Shown one piece after another: positions 17,999-24,502 of a DNA stretch of 64,000 bases. The notes beneath the pieces are model-generated. The model was not told where the DNA came from. It saw only the letters and a list, made by a program, of their open reading frames with translations, and did not search any database. The first letter of the stretch is position 1. Each line of letters begins with the position of its first letter. A program made the translations under genes and the position numbers. This stretch comes from an uncultured Lachnospiraceae bacterium (GTDB lineage Bacteria > Bacillota > Clostridia > Lachnospirales > Lachnospiraceae). The stretch is from the NCBI GenBank assembly GCA_905203555.1, contig CAJKWK010000001.1, positions 62,001 to 126,000 on the forward strand, read 5' to 3'.

Positions 17999-18023
17999 TT
18001 TATGCAGAATCAATTTCTGCATA
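17999..18023. other. Small stem-loop in the pduL leader
   Basis: ATGCAGAA and TTCTGCAT pair with a 5-nt loop just upstream of the pduL ribosome site. A second small dyad, GATAC/GTATC, lies at about 18034-18050. They occupy the 124-nt gap between the tailed shell gene and pduL and may tune readthrough or translation. Confidence 0.35.
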
Positions 18024-18106
18024 TTATGATACTTTGATACGAGGGTATCACCAAAGAGCTTCCTCTCTGGCAACACCCTGCTCATACCATCTGATCAACA
18101 ATCCAA

Positions 18107-18541
18107 TTATTTGATTGCCGGAAGAATCTTCTCAACATCTGTGTGTGGTCTTGGGATTACGTGTGTAGCTACAAGCTCGCCAAGTCTTCCTGCTGCCTCT
18201 GCACCGGACTCTACTGCTGATTTTACAGCTCCAACGTCTCCACGTACCATAACTGTTACAAGTCCGGAACCGATCTTCTCTGTTCCTACTAAAACTACGT
18301 TTGCTGCTTTTAACATTGTATCTGCTGCTTCAATAGATGCTACCAAACCTCTTGTTTCAACCATTCCTAATGCTTCCTGTGACATTCTCTTTTCCTCCTT
18401 TTGAATTGTGATCGTTTCTGCCTTAGTTTCTGCCTTCTGCACTGTCTTACGAACTCTCTGTACAGTTTTTGCAGGAGACTTAGCAGTTGTCGTTTTCTTT
18501 GTTGCTGCAGCTTTCGCTGTAGTCTTTTTTTCCTCTGCCAT
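18107..18541 (-). CDS. Hexameric microcompartment shell protein with lysine-rich N-terminal tail
   Basis: 144-aa protein made of a 52-residue tail followed by a standard 92-residue BMC-H domain. The tail has 12 Lys, 3 Arg and many Ala/Thr (segments TTAKAAATKKTTTAKSPAK and QRVRKTVQK), resembling histone-H1-like tails. The BMC part (ALGMVETRGLVASIEAADTM to HVIPRPHTDVEKILPAIK) is PduA/EutM-like. The ATG at 18541 has GGAGGG 8 nt upstream. An internal in-frame ATG at 18385 has its own AGGAGG 8 nt upstream and would give the tail-less 92-aa form, so both products are likely. The domain is very close to the gene at 18882-19157. Confidence 0.88.
   Translation of the reverse strand: MAEEKKTTAKAAATKKTTTAKSPAKTVQRVRKTVQKAETKAETITIQKEEKRMSQEALGMVETRGLVASIEAADTMLKAANVVLVGTEKIGSGLVTVMVRGDVGAVKSAVESGAEAAGRLGELVATHVIPRPHTDVEKILPAIK
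18385..18402 (-). promoter_or_regulatory. Strong internal ribosome-binding site and second start inside the shell gene
   Basis: Inside the coding sequence, AAAGGAGG is followed by an 8-nt A/G spacer and ATG at 18385, starting MSQEALGMVETRG. It exactly marks the boundary between the Lys-rich tail and the BMC domain. It resembles the known PduB/PduB' arrangement, where an internal start gives a shorter shell protein. Confidence 0.75.
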
Positions 18542-18555
18542 TGTAACTGCCCTCC

Positions 18556-18840
18556 TTACGCAATTCGATTTGCGCTGCTGTTCACCAGCTTGATAACTTC
18601 TTCATGAGGACTCGCAATCACCACATGAGCAACAGGTTTCTTAATTCCGTTGGCTGCGGCAGTTTCAATTGCTTGTGTTACCGCAGAAACATCTCCGCGG
18701 ATAATAATTGTTACAAGTCTTCCACCTAATTTTTTCTCCCATGTAACCATCTGTACGTCTGCAGTTTTGCACATAATATCCAAAGCTACAACCGCGGCGG
18801 TCACACTCGGAATTTCAAAAAATCCATATGCCTGTCCCAT
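18556..18840 (-). CDS. Hexameric microcompartment shell protein (BMC-H), divergent type
   Basis: 94-aa single BMC domain protein. Start ATG at 18840 follows AAAGGAG. The sequence (YGFFEIPSVTAAVVALDIMCKTADVQMVTWEKKLGGRLVTIIIRGDVSAV) keeps the BMC-H fold but differs from the two PduA-like paralogues on both sides. The pore region (around residues 35-42, KLGGR) is more basic, so it may pass different molecules. It lies 14 nt upstream of the tailed shell gene start and 41 nt after its neighbour, all in one operon. The exact subfamily is not certain. Confidence 0.9.
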   Translation of the reverse strand: MGQAYGFFEIPSVTAAVVALDIMCKTADVQMVTWEKKLGGRLVTIIIRGDVSAVTQAIETAAANGIKKPVAHVVIASPHEEVIKLVNSSANRIA

Positions 18841-18881
18841 GAGACTGCTCCTTTGCTATTGTTAACGGTTTTTTCCTCAAA

Positions 18882-19157
18882 TTAAACGGTAGGAAGGATT
18901 TTCTCTACATCGTTGTGCGGTCTCGGGATTACGTGTGTAGCTACAAGCTCGCCAAGTCTTCCTGCTGCGTCAGCTCCTGTCTCAACTGCTGCTTTTACAG
19001 CTCCAACGTCTCCACGTACCATAACTGTTACAAGTCCGGAACCGATCTTCTCTGTTCCTACCAATGTAACCTCAGCTGCCTTTGTCATTGCATCTGCTGC
19101 CTCAATTGCTGCTGTAAGACCTCTTGTTTCTACCATTCCTAATGCCTGCTGTGCCAT
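18882..19157 (-). CDS. Hexameric microcompartment shell protein (BMC-H), PduA/EutM-like
   Basis: 91-aa canonical BMC-H protein that probably forms the bulk of the shell facets. It has ALGMVETRGLTAAIEAADAM, then the pore loop KIGSG and the ending HVIPRPHNDVEKILPTV. Start ATG at 19157 follows AGGAGG. Long stretches of DNA are identical to the BMC domain of the tailed gene at 18107-18541 (for example ~64 nt covering VMVRGDVGAVK), indicating recent duplication or gene conversion. The two can probably co-assemble in mixed hexamers. Confidence 0.93.
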   Translation of the reverse strand: MAQQALGMVETRGLTAAIEAADAMTKAAEVTLVGTEKIGSGLVTVMVRGDVGAVKAAVETGADAAGRLGELVATHVIPRPHNDVEKILPTV

Positions 19158-19170
19158 TTTTAATATCCTC

Positions 19171-19515
19171 CTAAACTTCTTCTATAAATATTTGATTTGG
19201 TGTTCCTTTATCTAAACCGCTGATTTTCAGCATTTTTTCCGTATCCGCTGTAGGTCTTGCAATTTCATATTCATTGACAACCCCTGCCAGTTCTTCCGCT
19301 CTTGCCTTCGCTGCTTCAAGTGCTGCCTGAACATCGGAAACACTTCCGCGGAACTTGACCATTACGATCAGCGGTACAGGTAATTCATCTGCATTCGCCG
19401 GTTTATTTTTATCAAAGGTTTCGAGTGTAACATTTCCTGCTTTACAGCCTGCATCAGCAGCCGCAAACGCAGTTGCCAGCCCGAACACCTCCAACATGCC
19501 TACTGCTTCTCCCAT
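19171..19515 (-). CDS. Hexameric microcompartment shell protein with internal insert
   Basis: 114-aa BMC-H family protein. The core (GEAVGMLEVFGLATAFAAADAGCKAGNVTLETF and VMVKFRGSVSDVQAALEAAKARAEELAG) is clear. Between beta strands it carries an extra ~12 residues (KNKPANADELPV), and it has a ~15-residue C-terminal extension ending QIFIEEV. Start ATG at 19515 follows AAAGGAG. The insert falls near the region that lines the central pore in other BMC-H proteins, so this hexamer may have an unusual pore. It is 13 nt upstream of the next shell gene. Confidence 0.88.
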   Translation of the reverse strand: MGEAVGMLEVFGLATAFAAADAGCKAGNVTLETFDKNKPANADELPVPLIVMVKFRGSVSDVQAALEAAKARAEELAGVVNEYEIARPTADTEKMLKISGLDKGTPNQIFIEEV

Positions 19516-19548
19516 ATCATTTCTCCTTTTTCTGGGATTGCGTTATTG

Positions 19549-20757
19549 TTATTTATTCACAATTGCAATCTTCAAACCTGCCTGTTTGAGATTGGTTACA
19601 TGTGCTTCATTAATCTCCTCAAGCGGGAACTCATGTGTAATGAGTTTATCCATCGGAAGACCGATTCCTTTTGCTCTCTTCAAGAAATCAAATGTTGTTG
19701 CATAATCTCTCAATGTATATACCCAGGATCCAACTAATGTGATCTCTTTTGCACACAAGTCAAAGTGTGGATTGATGGTTGCATCTCCACCGTTGATGAA
19801 GAAACCAAGTTCACAAAGTCCGCCGCCGTTGCGGATGAACTTATAAATATTTGCATGAGCAACCGGTGATCCGGTACACTGGAATGCAAAGTCTGCTGCG
19901 TGTCCGCCGAAGGCTTCTTTTACAGCCTCTGACAAAGCATCGATTCCTTTATGATTCATAAAGTTTACAGACTTTTCTGCTCCCATCTCTTTTGCGAAAT
20001 CAAGTCTCTGCTGATTGCCATCTACTGCAACGATATTTTCAATACCCATAGTACGAAGAATTGCAATACAGATCAGACCGATCGGTCCGCATCCCTGAAC
20101 AACAACTCTGCTGTTGAAACGCAGGATTCCAGTTGTTTTTGCTCTTTCTACCGCATGGATCAATACCGCACATGGCTCAATCAGGATTCTGGACTTCAGA
20201 TCCAGATCACTTACGTTAAATACGGAAGAACCTTCCCGGATCAAAATGTAATCAGAGAACCATCCATTCAGATGAATATCATCATCCGGAAGAAGTCCGT
20301 ACACATCAGCTCCGCCAATGTTTTTCTTATTCAGGTCAAACATTTCGATATCCGGATCATCTTTGAAAATCATACAGGTAACAACTTTGTCACCAACCTT
20401 CAATGGTTTTCCGGCACTGTCAACCTTAACATTCTTACCCATTTTAACGATTTCTCCGGTTCCTTCATGTCCCAGAGCTACCGGAATCAATCCAAATGGG
20501 TCTCTCTTAAATTCATGAGCATCTGTTCCACAGACACCGCATCCTTCTACTTTTACAAGGATATCTCCGTCACCGACTTCCGGCATCGGGAACTCTTTGA
20601 TTTCATAATGTTCCAAAGCTGTCAGCATCGCTACACGAGCTGTCTTCGGAATTGCCTGACTTCCTGCACTTTTTGCAGGTGCAGAAACCTGCTGATTCAG
20701 CATACTTTCCAGTACCTGTTTTACAACAGCTTCTACATTAGAAGAATTCATTTCCAT
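19549..20757 (-). CDS. Zinc-dependent alcohol dehydrogenase with N-terminal encapsulation peptide
   Basis: 402-aa medium-chain dehydrogenase. The catalytic part has GCGVCGTDAHEF, GHEGTGEIVKMG and the NAD-binding VVQGCGPIGLICI. It is preceded by a ~22-residue amphipathic helix (NSSNVEAVVKQVLESMLNQQ) and a Pro/Ala/Ser linker, the usual layout of microcompartment cargo. The start is the ATG at 20757, 8 nt after GGAGG. An ATG at 20784 lies within the preceding gene. The operon already has an iron dehydrogenase, so this enzyme may reduce lactaldehyde to 1,2-propanediol or propanal to propanol. The substrate is an inference. Confidence 0.87.
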   Translation of the reverse strand: MEMNSSNVEAVVKQVLESMLNQQVSAPAKSAGSQAIPKTARVAMLTALEHYEIKEFPMPEVGDGDILVKVEGCGVCGTDAHEFKRDPFGLIPVALGHEGTGEIVKMGKNVKVDSAGKPLKVGDKVVTCMIFKDDPDIEMFDLNKKNIGGADVYGLLPDDDIHLNGWFSDYILIREGSSVFNVSDLDLKSRILIEPCAVLIHAVERAKTTGILRFNSRVVVQGCGPIGLICIAILRTMGIENIVAVDGNQQRLDFAKEMGAEKSVNFMNHKGIDALSEAVKEAFGGHAADFAFQCTGSPVAHANIYKFIRNGGGLCELGFFINGGDATINPHFDLCAKEITLVGSWVYTLRDYATTFDFLKRAKGIGLPMDKLITHEFPLEEINEAHVTNLKQAGLKIAIVNK

Positions 20758-20771
20758 TTTTATTTCCTCCA

Positions 20772-22160
20772 TTATCTGATACACAGAGAATCAGACATTA
20801 CACAACGTCTTCTCTTTGTAAATGTACTTGCACTTGTCAATCCTTCCCCTGTACGGCTTGCAATTGTAAATGTGCAGAAACCTTCTCCGCCATATCCAAG
20901 AGCCGCATAAGACGGTCCGTTCTTAACAAGAATTGCAGTATCAATCGCTTTCGCATATTTTGTGATGTTATCCACATTCTTAGAGTGAATGTGTGCAGAA
21001 TGTCTGTTGCCATGCTCCAGCCATACCGCCTGTTCTACTGCATCATCAAAATCCTTTGCTCTGACAACACCCAGAATCGGCATCATCAATTCTTCTGCGA
21101 TCAGCGGATGCTCCTTCGGACCTTCAAATGTAATGCATCGAATGTTGTCCGGAACTGTAACACCGATCATGCTTAACAGTGTCTTTGCATCACGTCCTAC
21201 ACATTTTCTGTTCAGACGTCCGCCTTTCAGCACAACATCGATCAGCGCATCCTGCTGTTCCTTTGTAATCATGTAGCATCCCTGCTCAGATACCATATAA
21301 TGGATCAATTCATCCGCAATGGACTCTACTGCAACGATTTCCTTCTCTGCTATACATGGAAGATTGTTATCAAATGTACATCCGTTTACAATATCTTCCG
21401 CCGCTTTACGGATATCTGCTGTTTCATCTACCAGCGCCGGAGGATTACCTGCACCAGCACCGATTCCTCTCTTTCCGGAAGAAAGAACTGCTGTTACAAC
21501 ACCCGGACCTCCGGTTGCTGCAATCAGCGGAATATCTTTGTGTTTCATCATAATATCGCTTGTTTCCATCGTTGGTTTTTCCACTGTAACTGCGATATTA
21601 TCCGGTCCGCCTGCTTCCAGAGAAGCCTCATTCAACAGATTGATTGCAAAAATTGATGTTTTAATTGCTGCCGGATGTGGATTAAATACAACTGTATTTC
21701 CTCCTGCCAGCATTCCCATTGTATTACACAATACAGTCTCACTTGGGTTTGTACATGGTGTAATCGCTCCGATCACACCGAATGGTCCCATCTCGATCAA
21801 TGTCAATCCTCTGTCTCCGGACCATGCTGTTGTAGTGATATCTTCTGTTCCAGGAGTTTTCTCAGCTACCAGCATATGTTTCAAAATCTTATGTCCGACA
21901 TTTCCCATGCCGGTTTCCTGTACTCCCATTCGGGCAAAAACCTCTGCATTTTCTTTGATTTTTGTACGAATGTTGGAAATAATCTTTTCTCTCTGGTCCA
22001 TGGACATCTTTCCGACAACCTTCTGCGCCTTTTTCGCAGCCGCGATTGCCTCGTTCATATCAGAAAATACGCCATGATTGCCTTTTACGTCTGCCGCAAT
22101 CTGCATCTTGGCAACGACTTCCTGTACAATGTCCTGAACCATCTGTTCGTTTACAGACAC
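20772..22160 (-). CDS. pduP: CoA-acylating propionaldehyde dehydrogenase (PduP type)
   Basis: 462-aa enzyme oxidising propionaldehyde to propionyl-CoA with NAD+ inside the microcompartment. The N-terminal 20 residues (NEQMVQDIVQEVVAKMQ) are a classic encapsulation peptide, followed by a short linker. The catalytic thiol is Cys269 in FDNNLPCIAEKE, and GPFGVIGAITPCTNPSETV is the CoA-aldehyde dehydrogenase signature. It overlaps the GlcG-like gene by 10 nt and is 14 nt upstream of the zinc dehydrogenase start. EutE (acetaldehyde) is close in sequence, but the diol dehydratase context favours propanal. Confidence 0.92.
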   Translation of the reverse strand: MSVNEQMVQDIVQEVVAKMQIAADVKGNHGVFSDMNEAIAAAKKAQKVVGKMSMDQREKIISNIRTKIKENAEVFARMGVQETGMGNVGHKILKHMLVAEKTPGTEDITTTAWSGDRGLTLIEMGPFGVIGAITPCTNPSETVLCNTMGMLAGGNTVVFNPHPAAIKTSIFAINLLNEASLEAGGPDNIAVTVEKPTMETSDIMMKHKDIPLIAATGGPGVVTAVLSSGKRGIGAGAGNPPALVDETADIRKAAEDIVNGCTFDNNLPCIAEKEIVAVESIADELIHYMVSEQGCYMITKEQQDALIDVVLKGGRLNRKCVGRDAKTLLSMIGVTVPDNIRCITFEGPKEHPLIAEELMMPILGVVRAKDFDDAVEQAVWLEHGNRHSAHIHSKNVDNITKYAKAIDTAILVKNGPSYAALGYGGEGFCTFTIASRTGEGLTSASTFTKRRRCVMSDSLCIR

Positions 22161-22672
22161 GCTATTACCTCCTTCAGAGCTTCCTTGCCGTAAGCCGCAA
22201 TCGCAGTATCCTGTTCTGCACTTCCGCCGCTCACCCCAAGCGCTCCTATTATTTTGCCTTCTGCCTCTAATAATTCACCGCCGCCGAAAATCACGATCTT
22301 TCCGCCGTTTGTGAACTGCAGGCCATAAAGTGAATCTCCCGGTCTGCACAAGGTACTCAATGTCTCTGTTGACATCTTTAAACTTGCCGAAGTAAAGGCT
22401 TTATTCACTGCAATATCAAAACTTGCTATGTACGCATCATCCATACACTGAACCGCCACCGGCCTTCCCGCCTTATCTGCCACTGCAATCACTACAGGCA
22501 CGCCGACTTCCTGCGCCTTCGCTCTGACCTTTTCAATCAAAGCGTTGGCAAGTTCTAACGTCATCTTGTATTTGTTGCAGGTACACACATGACCTGTCTC
22601 TGTATGGGAATCGTGCTTTTCCATCTCTTCCAATACTTTTTTTACCGCATTAGAGATATCCTGTTCATTCAT
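22151..22672 (-). CDS. GlcG/HbpS-like (PduO C-terminal type) protein with encapsulation-like N-terminus
   Basis: 173-aa protein of the GlcG family (Haem_degrading domain, residues ~36-170: LANALIEKVRAKAQEVGVPVVIAVADKAGRPVAVQCMD, then GGKIVIFGGGELL). In Pdu systems this domain is fused to the PduO cobalamin adenosyltransferase. Here it stands alone and no adenosyltransferase is present. Residues 2-20 (NEQDISNAVKKVLEEMEKH) look like an encapsulation peptide. A following HVCTCNK segment supplies two cysteines. The role in microcompartments is not known; haem or flavin binding is possible. It lies 27 nt downstream of the aldolase gene. Confidence 0.85.
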   Translation of the reverse strand: MNEQDISNAVKKVLEEMEKHDSHTETGHVCTCNKYKMTLELANALIEKVRAKAQEVGVPVVIAVADKAGRPVAVQCMDDAYIASFDIAVNKAFTSASLKMSTETLSTLCRPGDSLYGLQFTNGGKIVIFGGGELLEAEGKIIGALGVSGGSAEQDTAIAAYGKEALKEVIACL

Positions 22673-22699
22673 AGCAGGCCTCCTAATATCTAGAGATTC

Positions 22700-23506
22700 T
22701 TATTTTCCGAGCTGTTCCATTACTTTCTTTGTAATAGAAGCGATTAAATCTGCATCTGCTGTCGGTGCTTCTGCTGCACTGCTTCCACATCCGCCACAGC
22801 TATGGCAGCTTGGTTTGCCAGCAATTGCATTTGGACAAAGATTTGCAGGATGTTTTCCCGGAAGACCCATCTGTCTTCTGATCTCGTACAGTTTCTCAAC
22901 CTGCTCTTCATTCAGTTCCTGAGGTCCGCCAATCTGCATTGTCTGCCATAACAGACGTGCATAGAACTCCAGAGACTCCATCTTATGATAAGCATTCAGA
23001 AGTGTATCTGAATATGCAAGTGCTCCATGATTCTCAAGGAGAACTGCATCAAAATACTGAAGGTGCTCAGATACAGCATCCGGAATCTCAACTGTAGATG
23101 GTGTACCATATTTTGCGATCGGCACGCATCCGAGAGCGATTACTGCTTCCGGCATAATTGGCTGTGTCAGCGGAATACCTGCAATTGCAAATGTTGTAGC
23201 GTACAGCGGGTGAGCATGTACAACTGATTTTACGTCCGGTCTTTCTTTGTATACACGAAGGTGCATCTTAATCTCTGAAGAAGGTCTGAATCCCTTGTTT
23301 GCCTGAAGTACATTTCCATCCAGGTCTACTTTACAGATATATTCCGGTGTCATAAATCCTTTGCTGACTCCTGTAGGTGTACACAGAACTTCATTCTCAC
23401 TGATTCTTACAGAAAAGTTACCGTCGTTTGCTGCAACCATTCCACGATTGTAAACTCGTCTTCCGATTTCACACATTTCTTTTTTAATTTCGTATTCGTT
23501 TTGCAT
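22700..23506 (-). CDS. fucA: L-fuculose-1-phosphate aldolase with C-terminal encapsulation peptide
   Basis: 268-aa class II zinc aldolase splitting fuculose-1-phosphate into lactaldehyde and dihydroxyacetone phosphate. Catalytic Glu78 (SSEIKMH) and zinc ligands His97 and His99 (VVHAHP) and His160 (ENHGAL) are present. After the normal aldolase end (~residue 222) come a Cys-rich piece (C224, then C234-x2-C237-x2-C240), a Pro/Ala/Ser linker and the amphipathic ending ADADLIASITKKVMEQLGK. Such a tail targets aldolases into glycyl-radical propanediol microcompartments, so lactaldehyde would be made inside. It heads the downstream operon with its own promoter. Rhamnulose-1-P may also be a substrate. 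Confidence 0.93.
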   Translation of the reverse strand: MQNEYEIKKEMCEIGRRVYNRGMVAANDGNFSVRISENEVLCTPTGVSKGFMTPEYICKVDLDGNVLQANKGFRPSSEIKMHLRVYKERPDVKSVVHAHPLYATTFAIAGIPLTQPIMPEAVIALGCVPIAKYGTPSTVEIPDAVSEHLQYFDAVLLENHGALAYSDTLLNAYHKMESLEFYARLLWQTMQIGGPQELNEEQVEKLYEIRRQMGLPGKHPANLCPNAIAGKPSCHSCGGCGSSAAEAPTADADLIASITKKVMEQLGK

Positions 23507-23528
23507 CCTTTTATCCTCCTTGGATTGT

Positions 23529-23544
23529 TACAACGATTGTTGTA
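23529..23544. promoter_or_regulatory. Putative operator in the fucA leader (inverted repeat)
   Basis: TACAACGATTGTTGTA is a dyad with 6-bp arms and a 4-nt centre. It lies about 13-28 nt downstream of the predicted start of transcription, a location suited to a repressor such as the DeoR protein of this locus. More TTGTTG-type repeats surround it. Confidence 0.5.
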
Positions 23545-23563
23545 TTTTGTTGTTGCTAATTTG

Positions 23564-23592
23564 ATATTACCACACAATCCCACATCAGTCAA
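23564..23592 (-). promoter_or_regulatory. Promoter of the fucA-BMC operon
   Basis: TTGACT (23587-23592 on the minus strand), a 17-nt spacer and TAATAT (23564-23569). Just upstream is a CAACATAAATACAACA-type stretch that recurs upstream of the diol dehydratase promoter. Confidence 0.75.
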
Positions 23593-23672
23593 CTTGTTTT
23601 CTTGTGGTTTTTGTGTTGTATTTATGTTGTTTTTTGTAATTCTTCTGTCAAATCCCCTATCTATGGCTCTCA

Positions 23673-24467
23673 TCAGCCTCCGATTTGACATTCGATTCCG
23701 GAAACATTCCCCGCAATCTTTAACAGTTCTTCCATCTTTGCATTTTCCGGCGGTTTTACATCCCCCATCAAATACGGCCTGTCCAGACCTTCATACTTAT
23801 CCTGTCCCAGACGATGATATGGAAGAAGATGCAGCCGTTTCACATGTTCCAGCTGTTTTGTATATGCTGCGATCTCTTGAATTTCTTCCGGGGTATCATT
23901 AAATCCCGGAATTACCGGCACCCGGATACTGAGCTCCGTCTGTCCGGATTTAGCAATCTTCATTGCATTTTCCAACATCAGTTCATTGCTCTTCCCGGTA
24001 TATTCTTTATGTTTCTGCGGATTCATATGCTTAATATCCAGCAAATATTGATCCAGATACGGAAGCAGTGTTTCAATCACTTCCCATTTCGCATACCCCA
24101 TGCTTTCCATGGCTGTATGGATTCCCCGCCCCTGCGCCGCACGCAACAATGCAGTTGCGAATTCCGGCTGGCAGAGACTTTCTCCTCCGGATAAGGTCAT
24201 ACCGCCTCCGGTTCTCCAATAATATGCGCGGTCTTTTTCCACCGTCTCCATTACTTCTTCTACTGTAACATCCTCTCCGATCACCTTGGGTTTCCCCTGC
24301 ACCATCATGGTCTGAATCTCATAAGACTGAGATTCCGGATTACAGCACCACCGGCATCGCAGCGCACACCCTTTCAGAAATACAATGGTTCGGATTCCAT
24401 TTCCATCATGGATGGAATAACGCTGAATATCAAAGATCCGTCCTTTCGTTTTTAAATAGTCCTGCAT
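23673..24467 (-). CDS. Glycyl radical enzyme activating enzyme (radical SAM)
   Basis: 264-aa radical SAM protein that installs the glycyl radical on the adjacent diol dehydratase. The [4Fe-4S] motif is C34-x3-C38-x2-C41 (GCALRCRWCC), and GGGMTLSGGES and LLDIKHMNPQKHKEYTG are typical of activases. Only ~25 residues separate the WCCNPES segment from the next core element, with no cysteines. The two-cluster ferredoxin insert seen in activases of glycerol dehydratase and choline lyase is therefore absent, and the layout is like pyruvate formate-lyase activase. It starts 35 nt after the dehydratase stop. Confidence 0.92.
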   Translation of the reverse strand: MQDYLKTKGRIFDIQRYSIHDGNGIRTIVFLKGCALRCRWCCNPESQSYEIQTMMVQGKPKVIGEDVTVEEVMETVEKDRAYYWRTGGGMTLSGGESLCQPEFATALLRAAQGRGIHTAMESMGYAKWEVIETLLPYLDQYLLDIKHMNPQKHKEYTGKSNELMLENAMKIAKSGQTELSIRVPVIPGFNDTPEEIQEIAAYTKQLEHVKRLHLLPYHRLGQDKYEGLDRPYLMGDVKPPENAKMEELLKIAGNVSGIECQIGG

Positions 24468-24502
24468 TGTTTTTGTTCCTTTCCATACGAATCCTGCGCT
24501 GT

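Noticed and set aside
18107..18541. Lysine-rich tail as a frame error joining an unrelated upstream open frame to the shell gene
   Set aside because: The tail has its own start and ribosome site, no stop, and a coherent Lys/Ala/Thr composition. A misplaced start cannot be fully excluded, but the frame is continuous.
19951..20910. Plus-strand open frame of 319 codons opposite the zinc and aldehyde dehydrogenase genes
   Set aside because: Antisense to two well-supported enzymes; composition is unlike the neighbouring proteins and no start signal is seen.
21319..22077. Plus-strand open frame of 252 codons opposite pduP
   Set aside because: Shadow of the aldehyde dehydrogenase gene, with low-complexity Ser/Ile/Pro content and no motifs.
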